Shown piece after piece: positions 16,793 to 25,342 of a stretch of DNA of 46,713 bases. Each line of letters starts with the position of its first letter. Positions within the stretch are counted from its first letter, which is position 1. The stretch covers positions 1 through 46,713 of the forward strand of contig DRPN01000054.1 of NCBI GenBank assembly GCA_011374625.1, in the 5' to 3' direction. Under the pieces are notes generated by a model. It did not search any database, had not been told where the DNA came from, and saw only the letters and a list, made by a program, of their open reading frames with translations. The DNA is from Bacteroidota bacterium. GTDB lineage: Bacteria; Bacteroidota; Bacteroidia; Bacteroidales; VadinHA17. The position numbers were made by a program, and so were the translations under genes.

Positions 16793-17572
16793 ATGAAACG
16801 AAGAAGTTTAATCATTTTCTTTTTGCTGGCAGGAACATTCATTTCTGCTTTATCCCAGTCTACAGAATCTATGTTATCCGTTGTAAGGGGAAAACATGTA
16901 CTCATCTACACAAAGAACGGGAAAGGCTATGTCCATAAAAACATCCCTGCCAGTATCAAAGCTCTGAAAGAAATCTGTGCCGGTATGGGCATTGTAGCAG
17001 ATGCTACGGAAGACCCGGGCGCTTTCACTCAGGAAAACCTGAATAAGTATGATGCTTTGATCTTTTCAAACACCAACAACGAGGTTTTTGACACCGAAGG
17101 ACAGAAAAAAGCCTTTCAGGATTTTATCCGCCGTGGGGGTGGGTTTGTGGGTATTCATTCGGCCAATGCTACCGAACGCGACTGGCCCTGGATGTGGGCT
17201 ATGGTTGGAGGAAAGTTTATCCGCCATGCCCCTCATCAGCAATTTATCGTCGTTGTCACCGACCCGGATAATCCTTCCACCTGTTTCCTGCCTGATCGCT
17301 GGACGGTCCATGACGAATGTTATTATTCCAATGAGCTCAACCCTGATATCCATGTGCTCTTATCTGCCGACCTGACCACGGTGGAAGATAAGAACAGGGA
17401 TGAATACCCCGGCCGTACTTTCGGAGACCTTTTTCCCCTTTGCTGGTGTCACACTTACGACGGCGGGCGGGAATGGTATACGGCCCTGGGGCATGACGCC
17501 GAAACTTATAACGATCCGGTATTCCGCAGACACTTACAAGGAGGTTTGTTGTGGGTTCTTGAAAAAAAGTAG
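16793..17572 (+). CDS. Secreted ThuA-domain protein
   Basis: 259 residues: signal peptide 1-22 (…FLLAGTFISALSQ), then a ThuA/trehalose-utilisation domain over nearly the whole mature protein. Family features are VLIYTKNGKGYVHKN near the N-terminus, DALIFSNTNNEVFD, the GGGFVGIHSA strand (about 113-122), HDECYYSNEL, and PLCWCHTYDGGREWYTALGHDAETY near the end. The fold is glutamine-amidotransferase-like but the function in the family is poorly defined; it is repeatedly found with Gfo/Idh/MocA dehydrogenases and DUF1080 proteins, as here. Confidence 0.88.
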   Translation: MKRRSLIIFFLLAGTFISALSQSTESMLSVVRGKHVLIYTKNGKGYVHKNIPASIKALKEICAGMGIVADATEDPGAFTQENLNKYDALIFSNTNNEVFDTEGQKKAFQDFIRRGGGFVGIHSANATERDWPWMWAMVGGKFIRHAPHQQFIVVVTDPDNPSTCFLPDRWTVHDECYYSNELNPDIHVLLSADLTTVEDKNRDEYPGRTFGDLFPLCWCHTYDGGREWYTALGHDAETYNDPVFRRHLQGGLLWVLEKK

Positions 17573-17624
17573 AAATGAGTAAAGTAAATTTCCACTTAAA
17601 TTCCATTAAATCATCTTATACATC

Positions 17625-19001
17625 ATGAAACGCAGAAATTTCTTAAGAAACAGTATGGCCGCTACGACAGGAGCCTTTGTTGTACCGACCATTATTCCTT
17701 CTTCGGTATTCGGAAAAGACGCTCCTTCCAACAAGATTAACATCGGACAGATCGGCTGCGGTCGTATCGCCCGGTCTTGGGATATGCCAGCCACTCTCAA
17801 GTTTGACCAAGCCAGGTTTGTCGCCGTGAGCGACGTGGACGCCCACCGGCAGGCAGATGCAAAAAAGTTTATCGAAGACTACTATGCAAAAAAGAAAGGA
17901 AAGAAAGGGTATGTTGATGTAAAGATGTATGACGACTACAAAGAGCTTCTCCAAAACAAAGAGATTGACGCGGTAATTATCAGTACGCCGGATCACTGGC
18001 ATGCACAACCGGCAATAGAAGCTGCACTGGCCGGGAAAGACATCTATCTGCAAAAACCCACTTCACTGACCATCGCCGAAGGAAGATTGTTAAGCGATGT
18101 GGTCAATCGTCAGGGGGTGATCCTCCAGATGGGCACCCAGCAACGGTCTATGCCACAGTTCAGGATCGCGGCAGAACTGGTTCGCAACGGTCGCATTGGC
18201 AAGCTCCAGACTGTTAAGATTGGCCTGCCGGGCGATCCATCTGGCCCTGACGCCCCGGAAATGCCCGTGCCGAAAAACCTGAACTACGACATGTGGCTGG
18301 GCTCCACTCCCGAAGTTTACTACACCGAAATGAGGGTACACCCACAACATGGATACAGCCGGCCCGGATGGCTGAGATGTGAACAGTTCGGGGCAGGAAT
18401 GATCACCGGCTGGGGACAACATCATGTCGACTCGGCCAACTGGGGAATGAATACCGAATATACCGGCCCGGTAAGTGTGGAAGCGATCGCCCAGTTTCCA
18501 CGATCAGGCCTGTGGGATGTACATATGGACTTTATGGTCAAAGCCGAATATGCCAACGGTATCCAGATGTTCATCAGCCAGGGCTATACCAACGGCATAC
18601 GTTATGAAGGCACAAAGGGATGGATATTTGTATCCCGTGGTAATTACGCTGCCACAGCCAGCGACCCTGTAACCCAGGAGAAAAACAAAAAAGCCCTGGA
18701 TGCCAGCGACCCGAAGATACTGACCTCTGTCATCGGACCCGACGAGATCCATCTTTACAAAGCCGATGATCATCACGGTAACTGGCTGGACTGTATCAAA
18801 ACAAGAAAACAACCCATTTCCCCCATCGAGGAAGGCCACCGGGCCTGTACCGTCTGCCTGATAAGTCACATCGCCATGAAATTGCCCGGAATACATCATT
18901 GGGATCCTGTAAAAGAAAGATTTGTTAATGACGATGAAGCCAACAGCCGGTTGTCAAGACCACAGAGGTATCCTTACGGGACGAATTATATTAAAATATG
19001 A
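17625..19001 (+). CDS. Tat-exported Gfo/Idh/MocA oxidoreductase
   Basis: 458 residues. The N-terminus MKRRNFLRNSMAATTGAF is a twin-arginine signal, followed by a Rossmann domain beginning INIGQIGCGRIARSW (about 39-53). Family motifs are AVIISTPDHWHAQPAIEAALAGKDIYLQKP (about 119-148; the EKP-type catalytic lysine is in QKP) and the C-terminal alpha/beta domain with WGQHHVDSANWG. Export by Tat is consistent with a cofactor-loaded protein (NAD(P)) folding before export. Likely oxidises or reduces a sugar or sugar-acid derivative in the periplasm together with its neighbours. Confidence 0.9.
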   Translation: MKRRNFLRNSMAATTGAFVVPTIIPSSVFGKDAPSNKINIGQIGCGRIARSWDMPATLKFDQARFVAVSDVDAHRQADAKKFIEDYYAKKKGKKGYVDVKMYDDYKELLQNKEIDAVIISTPDHWHAQPAIEAALAGKDIYLQKPTSLTIAEGRLLSDVVNRQGVILQMGTQQRSMPQFRIAAELVRNGRIGKLQTVKIGLPGDPSGPDAPEMPVPKNLNYDMWLGSTPEVYYTEMRVHPQHGYSRPGWLRCEQFGAGMITGWGQHHVDSANWGMNTEYTGPVSVEAIAQFPRSGLWDVHMDFMVKAEYANGIQMFISQGYTNGIRYEGTKGWIFVSRGNYAATASDPVTQEKNKKALDASDPKILTSVIGPDEIHLYKADDHHGNWLDCIKTRKQPISPIEEGHRACTVCLISHIAMKLPGIHHWDPVKERFVNDDEANSRLSRPQRYPYGTNYIKI

Positions 19002-19030
19002 AGAGAGTTTAAAGTTTAGAAATAATTATT

Positions 19031-20434
19031 ATGCGAACAATCTTTTATTATATGCTTGCAGGAATTGCCTTAGTCGGGGTTTCCTGTACCGGACATAAAG
19101 AAAAATCGGAAAAAGAAAACAGCATGGGGAAAAAAAGTTACCCTGTCACCCTGATAACGCTGGAACCAGGACATTTCCATGCAGCCCTGGTACAGAAAAG
19201 CATGTATAACGAAGTATCTCCGACAGCCTACGTATATGCACCCCGGGGACCGGAGCTGGAAAGTTTTTTAAATTTCATCAGTGGGTTTAACAGTCGTGCA
19301 GACCACCCCACTGCATGGAAGGAAGTCGTTTACAGCAAAGCGGATTATCTGGAGAAGATGCTCCGCGATAAACAGGGCAATGTGGTTGTTCTTTCAGGTA
19401 ACAATGCCCGCAAAACCGAATACATCAAGAAATCGGTGGAAGCCCGGCTGAACGTTTTTGCCGACAAACCCATGGTTATTACGCCGGAAGCTTTTCCCGA
19501 ACTGGAGGAAGCGTTCCGTATTGCCCGGGAAAAAGGAGTCCTCCTCTATGACATCATGACCGAGCGGTATGAGATCACCACCATCCTGCAAAGGGAACTG
19601 TCAAATATACCGGAGATTTTCGGCACACTGCAAAAAGGAACCCCGGAAAATCCTGCCCTGATACAGGAAAGCATCCACCGTTTCTATAAAAATGTGGCAG
19701 GAAAACCTCTCATCCGTCCGGCTTGGTTCTTTGACATCAAACAACAGGGAGAAGGCATTGCCGACGTGGGCACCCATCTTGTCGATCTGATCCAATGGGA
19801 AGCTTTTCCCGGACAGATCATCCGTAAAGAGGATATCCGGTTCCTCTCGGCCCGTCACTGGCCCACCAGCCTCACTCCTGAACAATTTAAAACGGTTACG
19901 GGACTGGATAAATATCCCGGCTTCTTGAAAGAATACCTGGTCGGGGATACACTGAAAGTCTTTTCAAGCGGTGAGGTCACCTATACCATCAAAGGAATCA
20001 CTGCCAGGGCCAAAGTTACATGGACTTATCACACGCCGGAAAAGTCAGATGCCCATTACAGCCTAATGCGGGGCACCCGGTGTGATCTGTTTATCAGACA
20101 GGAAGAAAAAGAAAACTACCATCCTACCCTGTACATCAGGGCTTCAGACAAGGAAGATCCTGGATTGTTTGAGAAAAAACTGGTAAAAGTGATGGCAAAT
20201 ATCATTGCCCTGAAGTATCCCGGTGTGGATATTGAAAAGATTTCGGAAAGATTGTGGACTGTCACCATTCCTGTCAGTTATGACGTAGGCCACGAAGCCC
20301 ATTTCAGACAGGTGACAGAAAAATTCCTGAAATACCTGCAGCAAGGAAATATGCCCGACTGGGAAGTACCCAATATGATCACAAAATATTATATCACGAC
20401 ACAGGCACTGAAGATAGCGAGAGAGAGGCAATAA
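19031..20434 (+). CDS. Gfo/Idh/MocA-family lipoprotein with putative oxidoreductase C-terminal domain
   Basis: 467 residues. The signal ends in a lipobox GVSC (C near 19) followed by a Lys/Glu-rich linker, so it is membrane-anchored. The Rossmann part (about 35-190) lacks a classical GxGxxG near its start but has VVVLSGNNARKTEYIKKSVEARLNVFADKPMVI, the nucleotide-domain end with a DKP motif. RPAWFFDIKQQGEGIADVGTHLVDLIQWEAFPG (about 231-263) is the hallmark of the second domain. It starts 29 bases after the Tat-exported dehydrogenase and ends the five-gene cluster. Confidence 0.85.
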   Translation: MRTIFYYMLAGIALVGVSCTGHKEKSEKENSMGKKSYPVTLITLEPGHFHAALVQKSMYNEVSPTAYVYAPRGPELESFLNFISGFNSRADHPTAWKEVVYSKADYLEKMLRDKQGNVVVLSGNNARKTEYIKKSVEARLNVFADKPMVITPEAFPELEEAFRIAREKGVLLYDIMTERYEITTILQRELSNIPEIFGTLQKGTPENPALIQESIHRFYKNVAGKPLIRPAWFFDIKQQGEGIADVGTHLVDLIQWEAFPGQIIRKEDIRFLSARHWPTSLTPEQFKTVTGLDKYPGFLKEYLVGDTLKVFSSGEVTYTIKGITARAKVTWTYHTPEKSDAHYSLMRGTRCDLFIRQEEKENYHPTLYIRASDKEDPGLFEKKLVKVMANIIALKYPGVDIEKISERLWTVTIPVSYDVGHEAHFRQVTEKFLKYLQQGNMPDWEVPNMITKYYITTQALKIARERQ

Positions 20435-20443
20435 GGCAGGAGA

Positions 20444-20523
20444 AGGTTGAAGAGTTGAAGAGTTGAAGAGTTGAAGAGTTGAAGAGTTGAATGGTTGAAT
20501 GGTTGAAGAGTTGAATGGTTGAA
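20444..20523. repeat. 8-bp tandem repeat (GAGTTGAA/TGGTTGAA), ten units
   Basis: Starting just after the lipoprotein gene, ten adjoining 8-base units, mostly GAGTTGAA with interspersed TGGTTGAA, run with no gaps. The repeat is not a CRISPR (no spacers) and cannot be read as protein of one frame, since the unit length is not a multiple of three. Similar simple tracts are known between genes in Bacteroidota. It belongs to a 321-base geneless stretch. Confidence 0.9.
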
Positions 20524-20632
20524 AAGTTAATGAGACAATGATTCTGTGAGGTGTAACCGAAACGGAATCATTAAGTCGAATTAATCCAGGCTTGCCGGTG
20601 TTGAAAGGTCTAAAAGTATTTATTGCGCTAAG

Positions 20633-20674
20633 CGCTATGCTCTAAACGCTATGCCCTAAACGCTATGCCCTATA
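20633..20674. repeat. 14-bp tandem repeat (CGCTATGCCCTAAA), three units
   Basis: Three units of 14 bases, CGCTATGC[TC]CTA[AT]A, in the same geneless stretch as the 8-bp repeat; a partial GCGCTAAG precedes it. A third low-complexity purine-rich tract (AAGGC/GAAGA words) follows at about 20700-20755, up to the stop of the next gene. Nothing else was found in 20435-20755. Confidence 0.85.
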
Positions 20675-20755
20675 AGCCTGGGGCAGAGTACGTAATAATG
20701 CAAAAGGCAGAAGGCTGAAGAAGAAAGAGACCAAAGACTGAAAAAAGGGAGGCAA

Positions 20756-20962
20756 CTAAAAATCTTTCAGATTTTCGTCCAGGAAGCCATCCGGCAGCAT
20801 CCAATCAGGATGGAATTCTCCCTTTTCTTCTTTTTGATACCGCACACAACGGGTCCAATTTCCATGACAATATTGATCAATCCATTTTTTATCCAACCGC
20901 CCCTGCTCATAATAATATTTCATCGGACAGACCGGGTACCACTTACATTCTTTCGTTTTCAT
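20756..20962 (-). CDS. Small cysteine-rich protein
   Basis: 68 residues with four cysteines in the pattern CX5C…CX6C (C6, C12, C32, C39), rich in aromatic and charged residues (CPMKYYYEQGRLDKKWIDQYCHGNWTRC). The spacing suggests a bound metal ion or Fe-S cluster. Small proteins of this look occur in anaerobes and are sometimes mislabelled uracil-DNA glycosylase; the true function is unknown to me. It is isolated between the repeat tract and the menaquinone operon, with a possible -7 element (TATTTTTG on the minus strand, 21011-21004) upstream. Confidence 0.7.
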   Translation of the reverse strand: MKTKECKWYPVCPMKYYYEQGRLDKKWIDQYCHGNWTRCVRYQKEEKGEFHPDWMLPDGFLDENLKDF

Positions 20963-21181
20963 CTTTTACCATCAGTATTTTTTAAGACCTTTTTTCCCCG
21001 GGACAAAAATAATCCAAAATAATAGCAAAATTACTCCTTCATCCAATATGCAACCTCAAAAAGCAATACCGGCCCCGGATTTGTGGAATCTGCCTGAAAC
21101 AAATCCAGGCTAAAGTACAAAACCTCAAAGACCATAACCATCTGTACAATTATCTATTATTTAAAAGTACACCAGCATCTC

Positions 21182-21201
21182 CTACGTAGCTTCCTACGTA
21201 G
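21182..21201. repeat. CTACGTAG-CTTC-CTACGTAG paired palindrome
   Basis: Two copies of the palindrome CTACGTAG with a four-base spacer, able to form an 8-bp hairpin, about 35 bases upstream of the -7 box of menI. The same arrangement (with one base change) forms the core of the terminator hairpin at 35072-35107. The rest of 20963-21258 holds only the promoter elements noted and no gene. Confidence 0.6.
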
Positions 21202-21234
21202 AAAAGTATTGAAGTTTTTATTCACAAACTTTTT

Positions 21235-21242
21235 TACCTTTG
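21235..21242 (+). promoter_or_regulatory. -7 element of the menI-F-D-B-A operon (TACCTTTG)
   Basis: Exact match to the Bacteroidota -7 consensus TAnnTTTG, 16 bases before the menI ATG. A clear -33 TTTG at the usual spacing is absent; the closest TTG is 23 bases upstream of the -7 element. The predicted leader is only about 10 bases. Confidence 0.5.
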
Positions 21243-21258
21243 CATAAAAGATAAAAAT

Positions 21259-21693
21259 ATGACTATACCCAAATTGTCTCTGAAAGAGCTGAATTTGATG
21301 AACAGGAGCTCTCTTATGGAAAGCTTAGGCATTGAATATCTTGAAGTTAAAGAAGGCTATGTCAAAGCTCGGATGCCGGTAGATACTCGTACCATCCAAC
21401 CCGTCGCCAACATTCTGCACGGAGGAGCGAGCCTGGCCCTGGCCGAGACGATCGGAAGTCTGGGTTCTATCCTGATGGTGGATGCCGATTATTTTGATGT
21501 ACGCGGCGCCCAGATCTCTGCCAATCATGTAAGACCCGCCACAAGCGGTTATGTGACCGGTGAAGCCCGAATCATTTACCAGGGAAACAATACCCACTTG
21601 TGGAATATTGATATCCGGAATGAAAACGGTGAATTGGTTTCCACGGCCCGTTTGACCAATTTCATTATCCCCAAACTCAGACGCAAATCCTGA
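21259..21693 (+). CDS. menI: Hotdog-fold thioesterase, probable DHNA-CoA hydrolase
   Basis: 144-residue PaaI/4HBT-type hotdog thioesterase: IQPVANILHGGASLALAETIGSLGS (about 46-70) contains the HGG turn and the acidic catalytic residue E64 on the central helix, and the last strand is LVSTARLTNFII. As the first gene of a menaquinone operon, with isochorismate synthase four bases downstream, the likely job is hydrolysis of 1,4-dihydroxy-2-naphthoyl-CoA to DHNA. Substrate is inferred from context; sequence alone gives only the family. Confidence 0.85.
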   Translation: MTIPKLSLKELNLMNRSSLMESLGIEYLEVKEGYVKARMPVDTRTIQPVANILHGGASLALAETIGSLGSILMVDADYFDVRGAQISANHVRPATSGYVTGEARIIYQGNNTHLWNIDIRNENGELVSTARLTNFIIPKLRRKS

Positions 21694-21697
21694 CGGC

Positions 21698-22798
21698 ATG
21701 CTCAACCTCCTTATCAAAACCGGACATCCTTTTGCTGCATTTCGTTTTCCGGGAGAACATGAGTTTATCAATATCGTTCAAACCCAAAAAGAACCAGCTC
21801 TTTTCAATCCGGAAGAGTTGGACCGTGTTGCCGGCTTTGTATTTGCTCCTTTTGACAGAGAAAGTGGAGAACCTCATTTCATCATTCACCATGATCTTTC
21901 CTACTCCTGGCATCCGGGAAAACCGGTCAACGCTCCTGTCTATCTTCCCCTTCCCTGCGTAAACAGCAAAGAGATTTCTTTTCCTGACACGGGCCGGGAA
22001 GAATATATCCGTCAGATCAGACAAGTGTTAAAAGAAATCGGGAAAGGACGGGCAAAAAAAGTAGTTCTGTCACGTCCCCGGTTGGTCCGTTTGCCGAAAG
22101 TCTTTGACTTCACCACTTTTTTCACCAATCTGCATCTGGCTTATCCCGAAGCTTTTCTTTTTATGGTTTTCCTTCCGGGATTCGGTATCTGGGCGGGTGC
22201 CACACCCGAATTATTCCTGGAACAAAGCAGCAGGTACCTGAAAACAGTCTCGCTGGCAGGCACCCTGCCGATCGAGGACCCGGGAGACATTCCTTTCTGG
22301 ACTGCAAAAGAAAAAGAAGAACAACACATCGTAACGGAATATATCCTGGAAACTCTTCATGCTTCGGGCTTTGAGCCGGCAGAGATCAATGGATCCCACA
22401 CCCTGGTGGCGGGCAGGATGGCTCACCTGCAGACAATCATCAACATTCCGTTTCCTGCCAACAGAAAAAAACTGACGAAAATCATCGAAGCCCTCCACCC
22501 CACCCCGGCAATATGCGGATATCCGAAACAGGTAGCCCTGGATATTATCCGTGAAACAGAAAATTACAACAGGCAATACTACACAGGTTACCTGGGACCA
22601 TGGAATACCCGTTACTCATCACAGCTTTATATAAACCTGCGCAGTATGCAATTCCTTTCCTCTGGTCCGGAGGCTGTGTTATATGCCGGAGGGGGAATCA
22701 CCGCCGCTTCAGATCCTGACCAGGAATGGAATGAAACTGTCATGAAAATACAAACGTTGTTGTCCGTTCTGGAAAAAATGCCCAATTTTGTCCAATGA
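21698..22798 (+). CDS. menF: Isochorismate synthase
   Basis: 366-residue chorismate-utilising enzyme, the first committed step of menaquinone synthesis. Conserved features: AKKVVLSRPRLV (the lysine is the general base in the family), FGIWAGATPELFLEQ, TVSLAGTLPIED, KEEQHIVTEYI, PTPAICGYPKQ and TGYLGPW…YINLRSMQF, then YAGGGITAASDPDQEWNET at the Mg-binding end. The length is at the short end of the MenF/EntC range, as usual in Bacteroidota. The gene starts four bases after menI and overlaps menD by four bases (ATGA). Confidence 0.92.
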   Translation: MLNLLIKTGHPFAAFRFPGEHEFINIVQTQKEPALFNPEELDRVAGFVFAPFDRESGEPHFIIHHDLSYSWHPGKPVNAPVYLPLPCVNSKEISFPDTGREEYIRQIRQVLKEIGKGRAKKVVLSRPRLVRLPKVFDFTTFFTNLHLAYPEAFLFMVFLPGFGIWAGATPELFLEQSSRYLKTVSLAGTLPIEDPGDIPFWTAKEKEEQHIVTEYILETLHASGFEPAEINGSHTLVAGRMAHLQTIINIPFPANRKKLTKIIEALHPTPAICGYPKQVALDIIRETENYNRQYYTGYLGPWNTRYSSQLYINLRSMQFLSSGPEAVLYAGGGITAASDPDQEWNETVMKIQTLLSVLEKMPNFVQ

Positions 22799-24471
22799 GT
22801 TCCTCAAAATCATACCTGAGCCTACTGGTGCGTATATTTAAGGAAAAGGGCCTGAAAAACGTTGTTTTCTCTCCCGGTTCCCGCAATGCGCCCTTGATAA
22901 TGGCTTTCTCTGCCGAACCGGCCATCCGTTGTCTGGGCATCCCCGATGAACGCAGCGCTGCTTATTTTGCCCTGGGCATGGCCCAGCAAACAGGTACGCC
23001 GATAGCCATCTCCTGCACCTCAGGGACAGCCTCTCTCAATTATGCTCCGGCCATCGCCGAAGCTTACTACCAGAAAATCCCTTTGCTGGTGCTTACGGCC
23101 GACAGACCCCCCGAACTGATCGACCAGGGCGAAAGCCAGGCAATCCGGCAAGAAAATGTCTATGCTAACTATATCAAGCAAAGCTTTACTTTTCCCTCAA
23201 AGACCGTCACTGAGGAAGAGCACCGGCACACAGAACATATCGCGAACGAAGCCTGGAATATCAGTCTCTTTCCCGAAGCCGGACCGGTACACATCAACTT
23301 TCCTTTCCCGGAACCCTTGTATGATTTCGAGTATGACACTTCCGGAGAGGTACAACTTATTCAGTCAAATAAAACGATTCCATTGCCCGGAGCCGGGCAA
23401 ATCAATGAATTAGCAGCACTGTGGAACCGTTCGGAAAAAAAAATGGTCCTCACCGGCCTTTTGCCCCCGAATCCCCGTCTGGAAAAAATACTTACAGAAC
23501 TCGCTCAGGATCCAACGGTCGTTATCCTTACCGAAACAATATCAAATCTGTATATCCCTAATGCCATCCCGGGCATCGATAAAGTGGTAAGTACGATATC
23601 CGAAAAAGAAGCTGAAGACTTCAGACCGGATATCCTGCTCACGATGGGCGGACATGTTGTCTCTAAAATGATTAAGTCGTTCTTGCGCCGGTACAAACCG
23701 GAAGAACACTGGCACATCTCACCCTCCTGTCAGCATTTGGATACTTTTCAATGTCTTACAGAGGTCATTGCCGCCAGTCCGGAAGCTTTTCTTAAAAAAT
23801 TTCTGCCAGCACTACATCCCGGATTAGGAAAGTACAGGTCAACCTGGTTAAAAAGGGATAATCGGAGCGAGAAGCGCCATTACACTTACTTGAAAGAGAT
23901 TCCCTTTTCTGATTTAAAAGTCTTTGACATTCTGTTTAGGACAATTCCTGCCGGTATATCCGTTCAATTGGCCAATTCAACGCCGGTAAGGTATTCACAA
24001 CTATATCGAATGAAAAAACGGCTCACTTTTTACTCAAACCGAGGGGTAAGCGGCATCGACGGATGTGTCTCCACAGCTGCCGGAGCAGCTTTTTCAACAG
24101 GTCAGGACACCTGGCTGCTCACCGGCGACCTGGCTTTCTTTTATGATATGAACGGCTTGTGGCATGAGTACCTGGATAATCATCTTAAGATCATCGTCAT
24201 CAACAATGGAGGAGGCGGAATTTTTCGTTTTATCGAAGGCCCCGACCAGACCGGACATCTGGATCTTTTCGAGGCACCCCATCAGCTTTCGGCAAAGCAT
24301 GCGGCTGCCCTGTTCGGAATACATTATATGGAAGCAAGGGATGAAACAACCCTGACACAGAAGGTCAACGCAATGGTCAGGTCCGGCGAAACTGTTATTC
24401 TCGAGATCTTCACACCCCGTGAAGAGAACGGGAAAATCCTAAGAAAATATTTCAATCATCTGAAAAAATAA
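22795..24471 (+). CDS. menD: SEPHCHC synthase MenD
   Basis: 558-residue thiamine-diphosphate enzyme that joins isochorismate and 2-oxoglutarate. The N-terminal pyrimidine-binding domain has VFSPGSRNAPLIMAFS and ISCTSGTASLNYAPAIAEAYYQKIPLLVLTADRPPEL (about 80-117), with the invariant glutamate region at PDERSAAYFALGMA. The C-terminal diphosphate-binding motif is GDLAFFYDMNGLWHEYLDNHLKIIVINNGGGGIF (about 443-476). Length is normal. Four-base overlap with menF indicates translational coupling. Confidence 0.95.
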   Translation: MSSSKSYLSLLVRIFKEKGLKNVVFSPGSRNAPLIMAFSAEPAIRCLGIPDERSAAYFALGMAQQTGTPIAISCTSGTASLNYAPAIAEAYYQKIPLLVLTADRPPELIDQGESQAIRQENVYANYIKQSFTFPSKTVTEEEHRHTEHIANEAWNISLFPEAGPVHINFPFPEPLYDFEYDTSGEVQLIQSNKTIPLPGAGQINELAALWNRSEKKMVLTGLLPPNPRLEKILTELAQDPTVVILTETISNLYIPNAIPGIDKVVSTISEKEAEDFRPDILLTMGGHVVSKMIKSFLRRYKPEEHWHISPSCQHLDTFQCLTEVIAASPEAFLKKFLPALHPGLGKYRSTWLKRDNRSEKRHYTYLKEIPFSDLKVFDILFRTIPAGISVQLANSTPVRYSQLYRMKKRLTFYSNRGVSGIDGCVSTAAGAAFSTGQDTWLLTGDLAFFYDMNGLWHEYLDNHLKIIVINNGGGGIFRFIEGPDQTGHLDLFEAPHQLSAKHAAALFGIHYMEARDETTLTQKVNAMVRSGETVILEIFTPREENGKILRKYFNHLKK

Positions 24472-24477
24472 ATTATC

Positions 24478-25311
24478 ATGTCAGACCATAAAAACAAGAG
24501 GACATGGAAAAAGATCAGAGATTATGAAGACATTCTCTTTGATTTCTGGAACGGCATAGGCCGCATTACCATCAACAGGCCTGAAAAACGCAACGCTTTT
24601 CGTCCCGAAACGGTCCAAGAAATGAGTGACGCCCTGACCATCTGCCGGGAGAACCAGGACATCTATGTGATCATCCTCACCGGTGCCGGTGACAAAGCTT
24701 TTTGCAGTGGTGGCGACCAATCGGTAAAAGGAAAAGGCGGATATATTGGCAAGGACGGTGTTCCACGCCTGAATATCCTTGATGTGCAGAAACAGATCCG
24801 CTCTATGCCCAAACCGGTGGTGGCTATGGTCAACGGATATGCCATCGGGGGTGGACATGTACTGCATGTCGTCTGTGACCTGACCGTGGCTTCGGAAAAT
24901 GCTATCTTCGGCCAGACCGGGCCCAAAGTAGGCAGCTTCGATGCCGGTCTGGGATCTTCCTATCTGGCCAGCATCGTCGGTCAGAAAAAAGCCCGGGAGA
25001 TATGGTTTCTGAACAAACAATACTCGGCCAGGGAAGCCCTGGAAATGGGATTGGTAAACCGGGTGGTGCCTTTTAGAGAGTTGGAAGACGCCACCGTAGA
25101 ATGGTGTGAGATCATGATGAAACGCAGTCCCATGGCCCTTCGCATGATCAAGCTGGGCATGAATGCCGCCCTCGACGGACAGATAGGTCTGCAGGAATTT
25201 GCCGGCAATGCCACACTGCTGTATTATCTTACCGATGAAGCCCAGGAAGGAAAACAGGCTTTCCTGGAAAAACGGGATCCGGATTTCAGGAAGTTTCCGA
25301 AATTTCCGTAA
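24478..25311 (+). CDS. menB: 1,4-dihydroxy-2-naphthoyl-CoA synthase
   Basis: 277-residue crotonase-fold enzyme closing the second ring of the naphthoquinone. The oxyanion-hole segments are [20 protein letters not shown] (about 65-85) and [21 protein letters not shown] (about 118-138), and [19 protein letters not shown] (about 146-164) is distinctive of MenB. Seven bases separate it from menD. It ends with the [13 protein letters not shown] tail common in MenB. Confidence 0.96.
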   Translation: MSDHKNKRTWKKIRDYEDILFDFWNGIGRITINRPEKRNAFRPETVQEMSDALTICRENQDIYVIILTGAGDKAFCSGGDQSVKGKGGYIGKDGVPRLNILDVQKQIRSMPKPVVAMVNGYAIGGGHVLHVVCDLTVASENAIFGQTGPKVGSFDAGLGSSYLASIVGQKKAREIWFLNKQYSAREALEMGLVNRVVPFRELEDATVEWCEIMMKRSPMALRMIKLGMNAALDGQIGLQEFAGNATLLYYLTDEAQEGKQAFLEKRDPDFRKFPKFP

Positions 25312-25342
25312 TATTGTATCTCACACGGCGTAAGGGAAAAAA

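Noticed and set aside
20444-20674. Possible CRISPR array
   Set aside because: The 8-bp and 14-bp units are directly adjoining, without spacers, and no cas genes are present.
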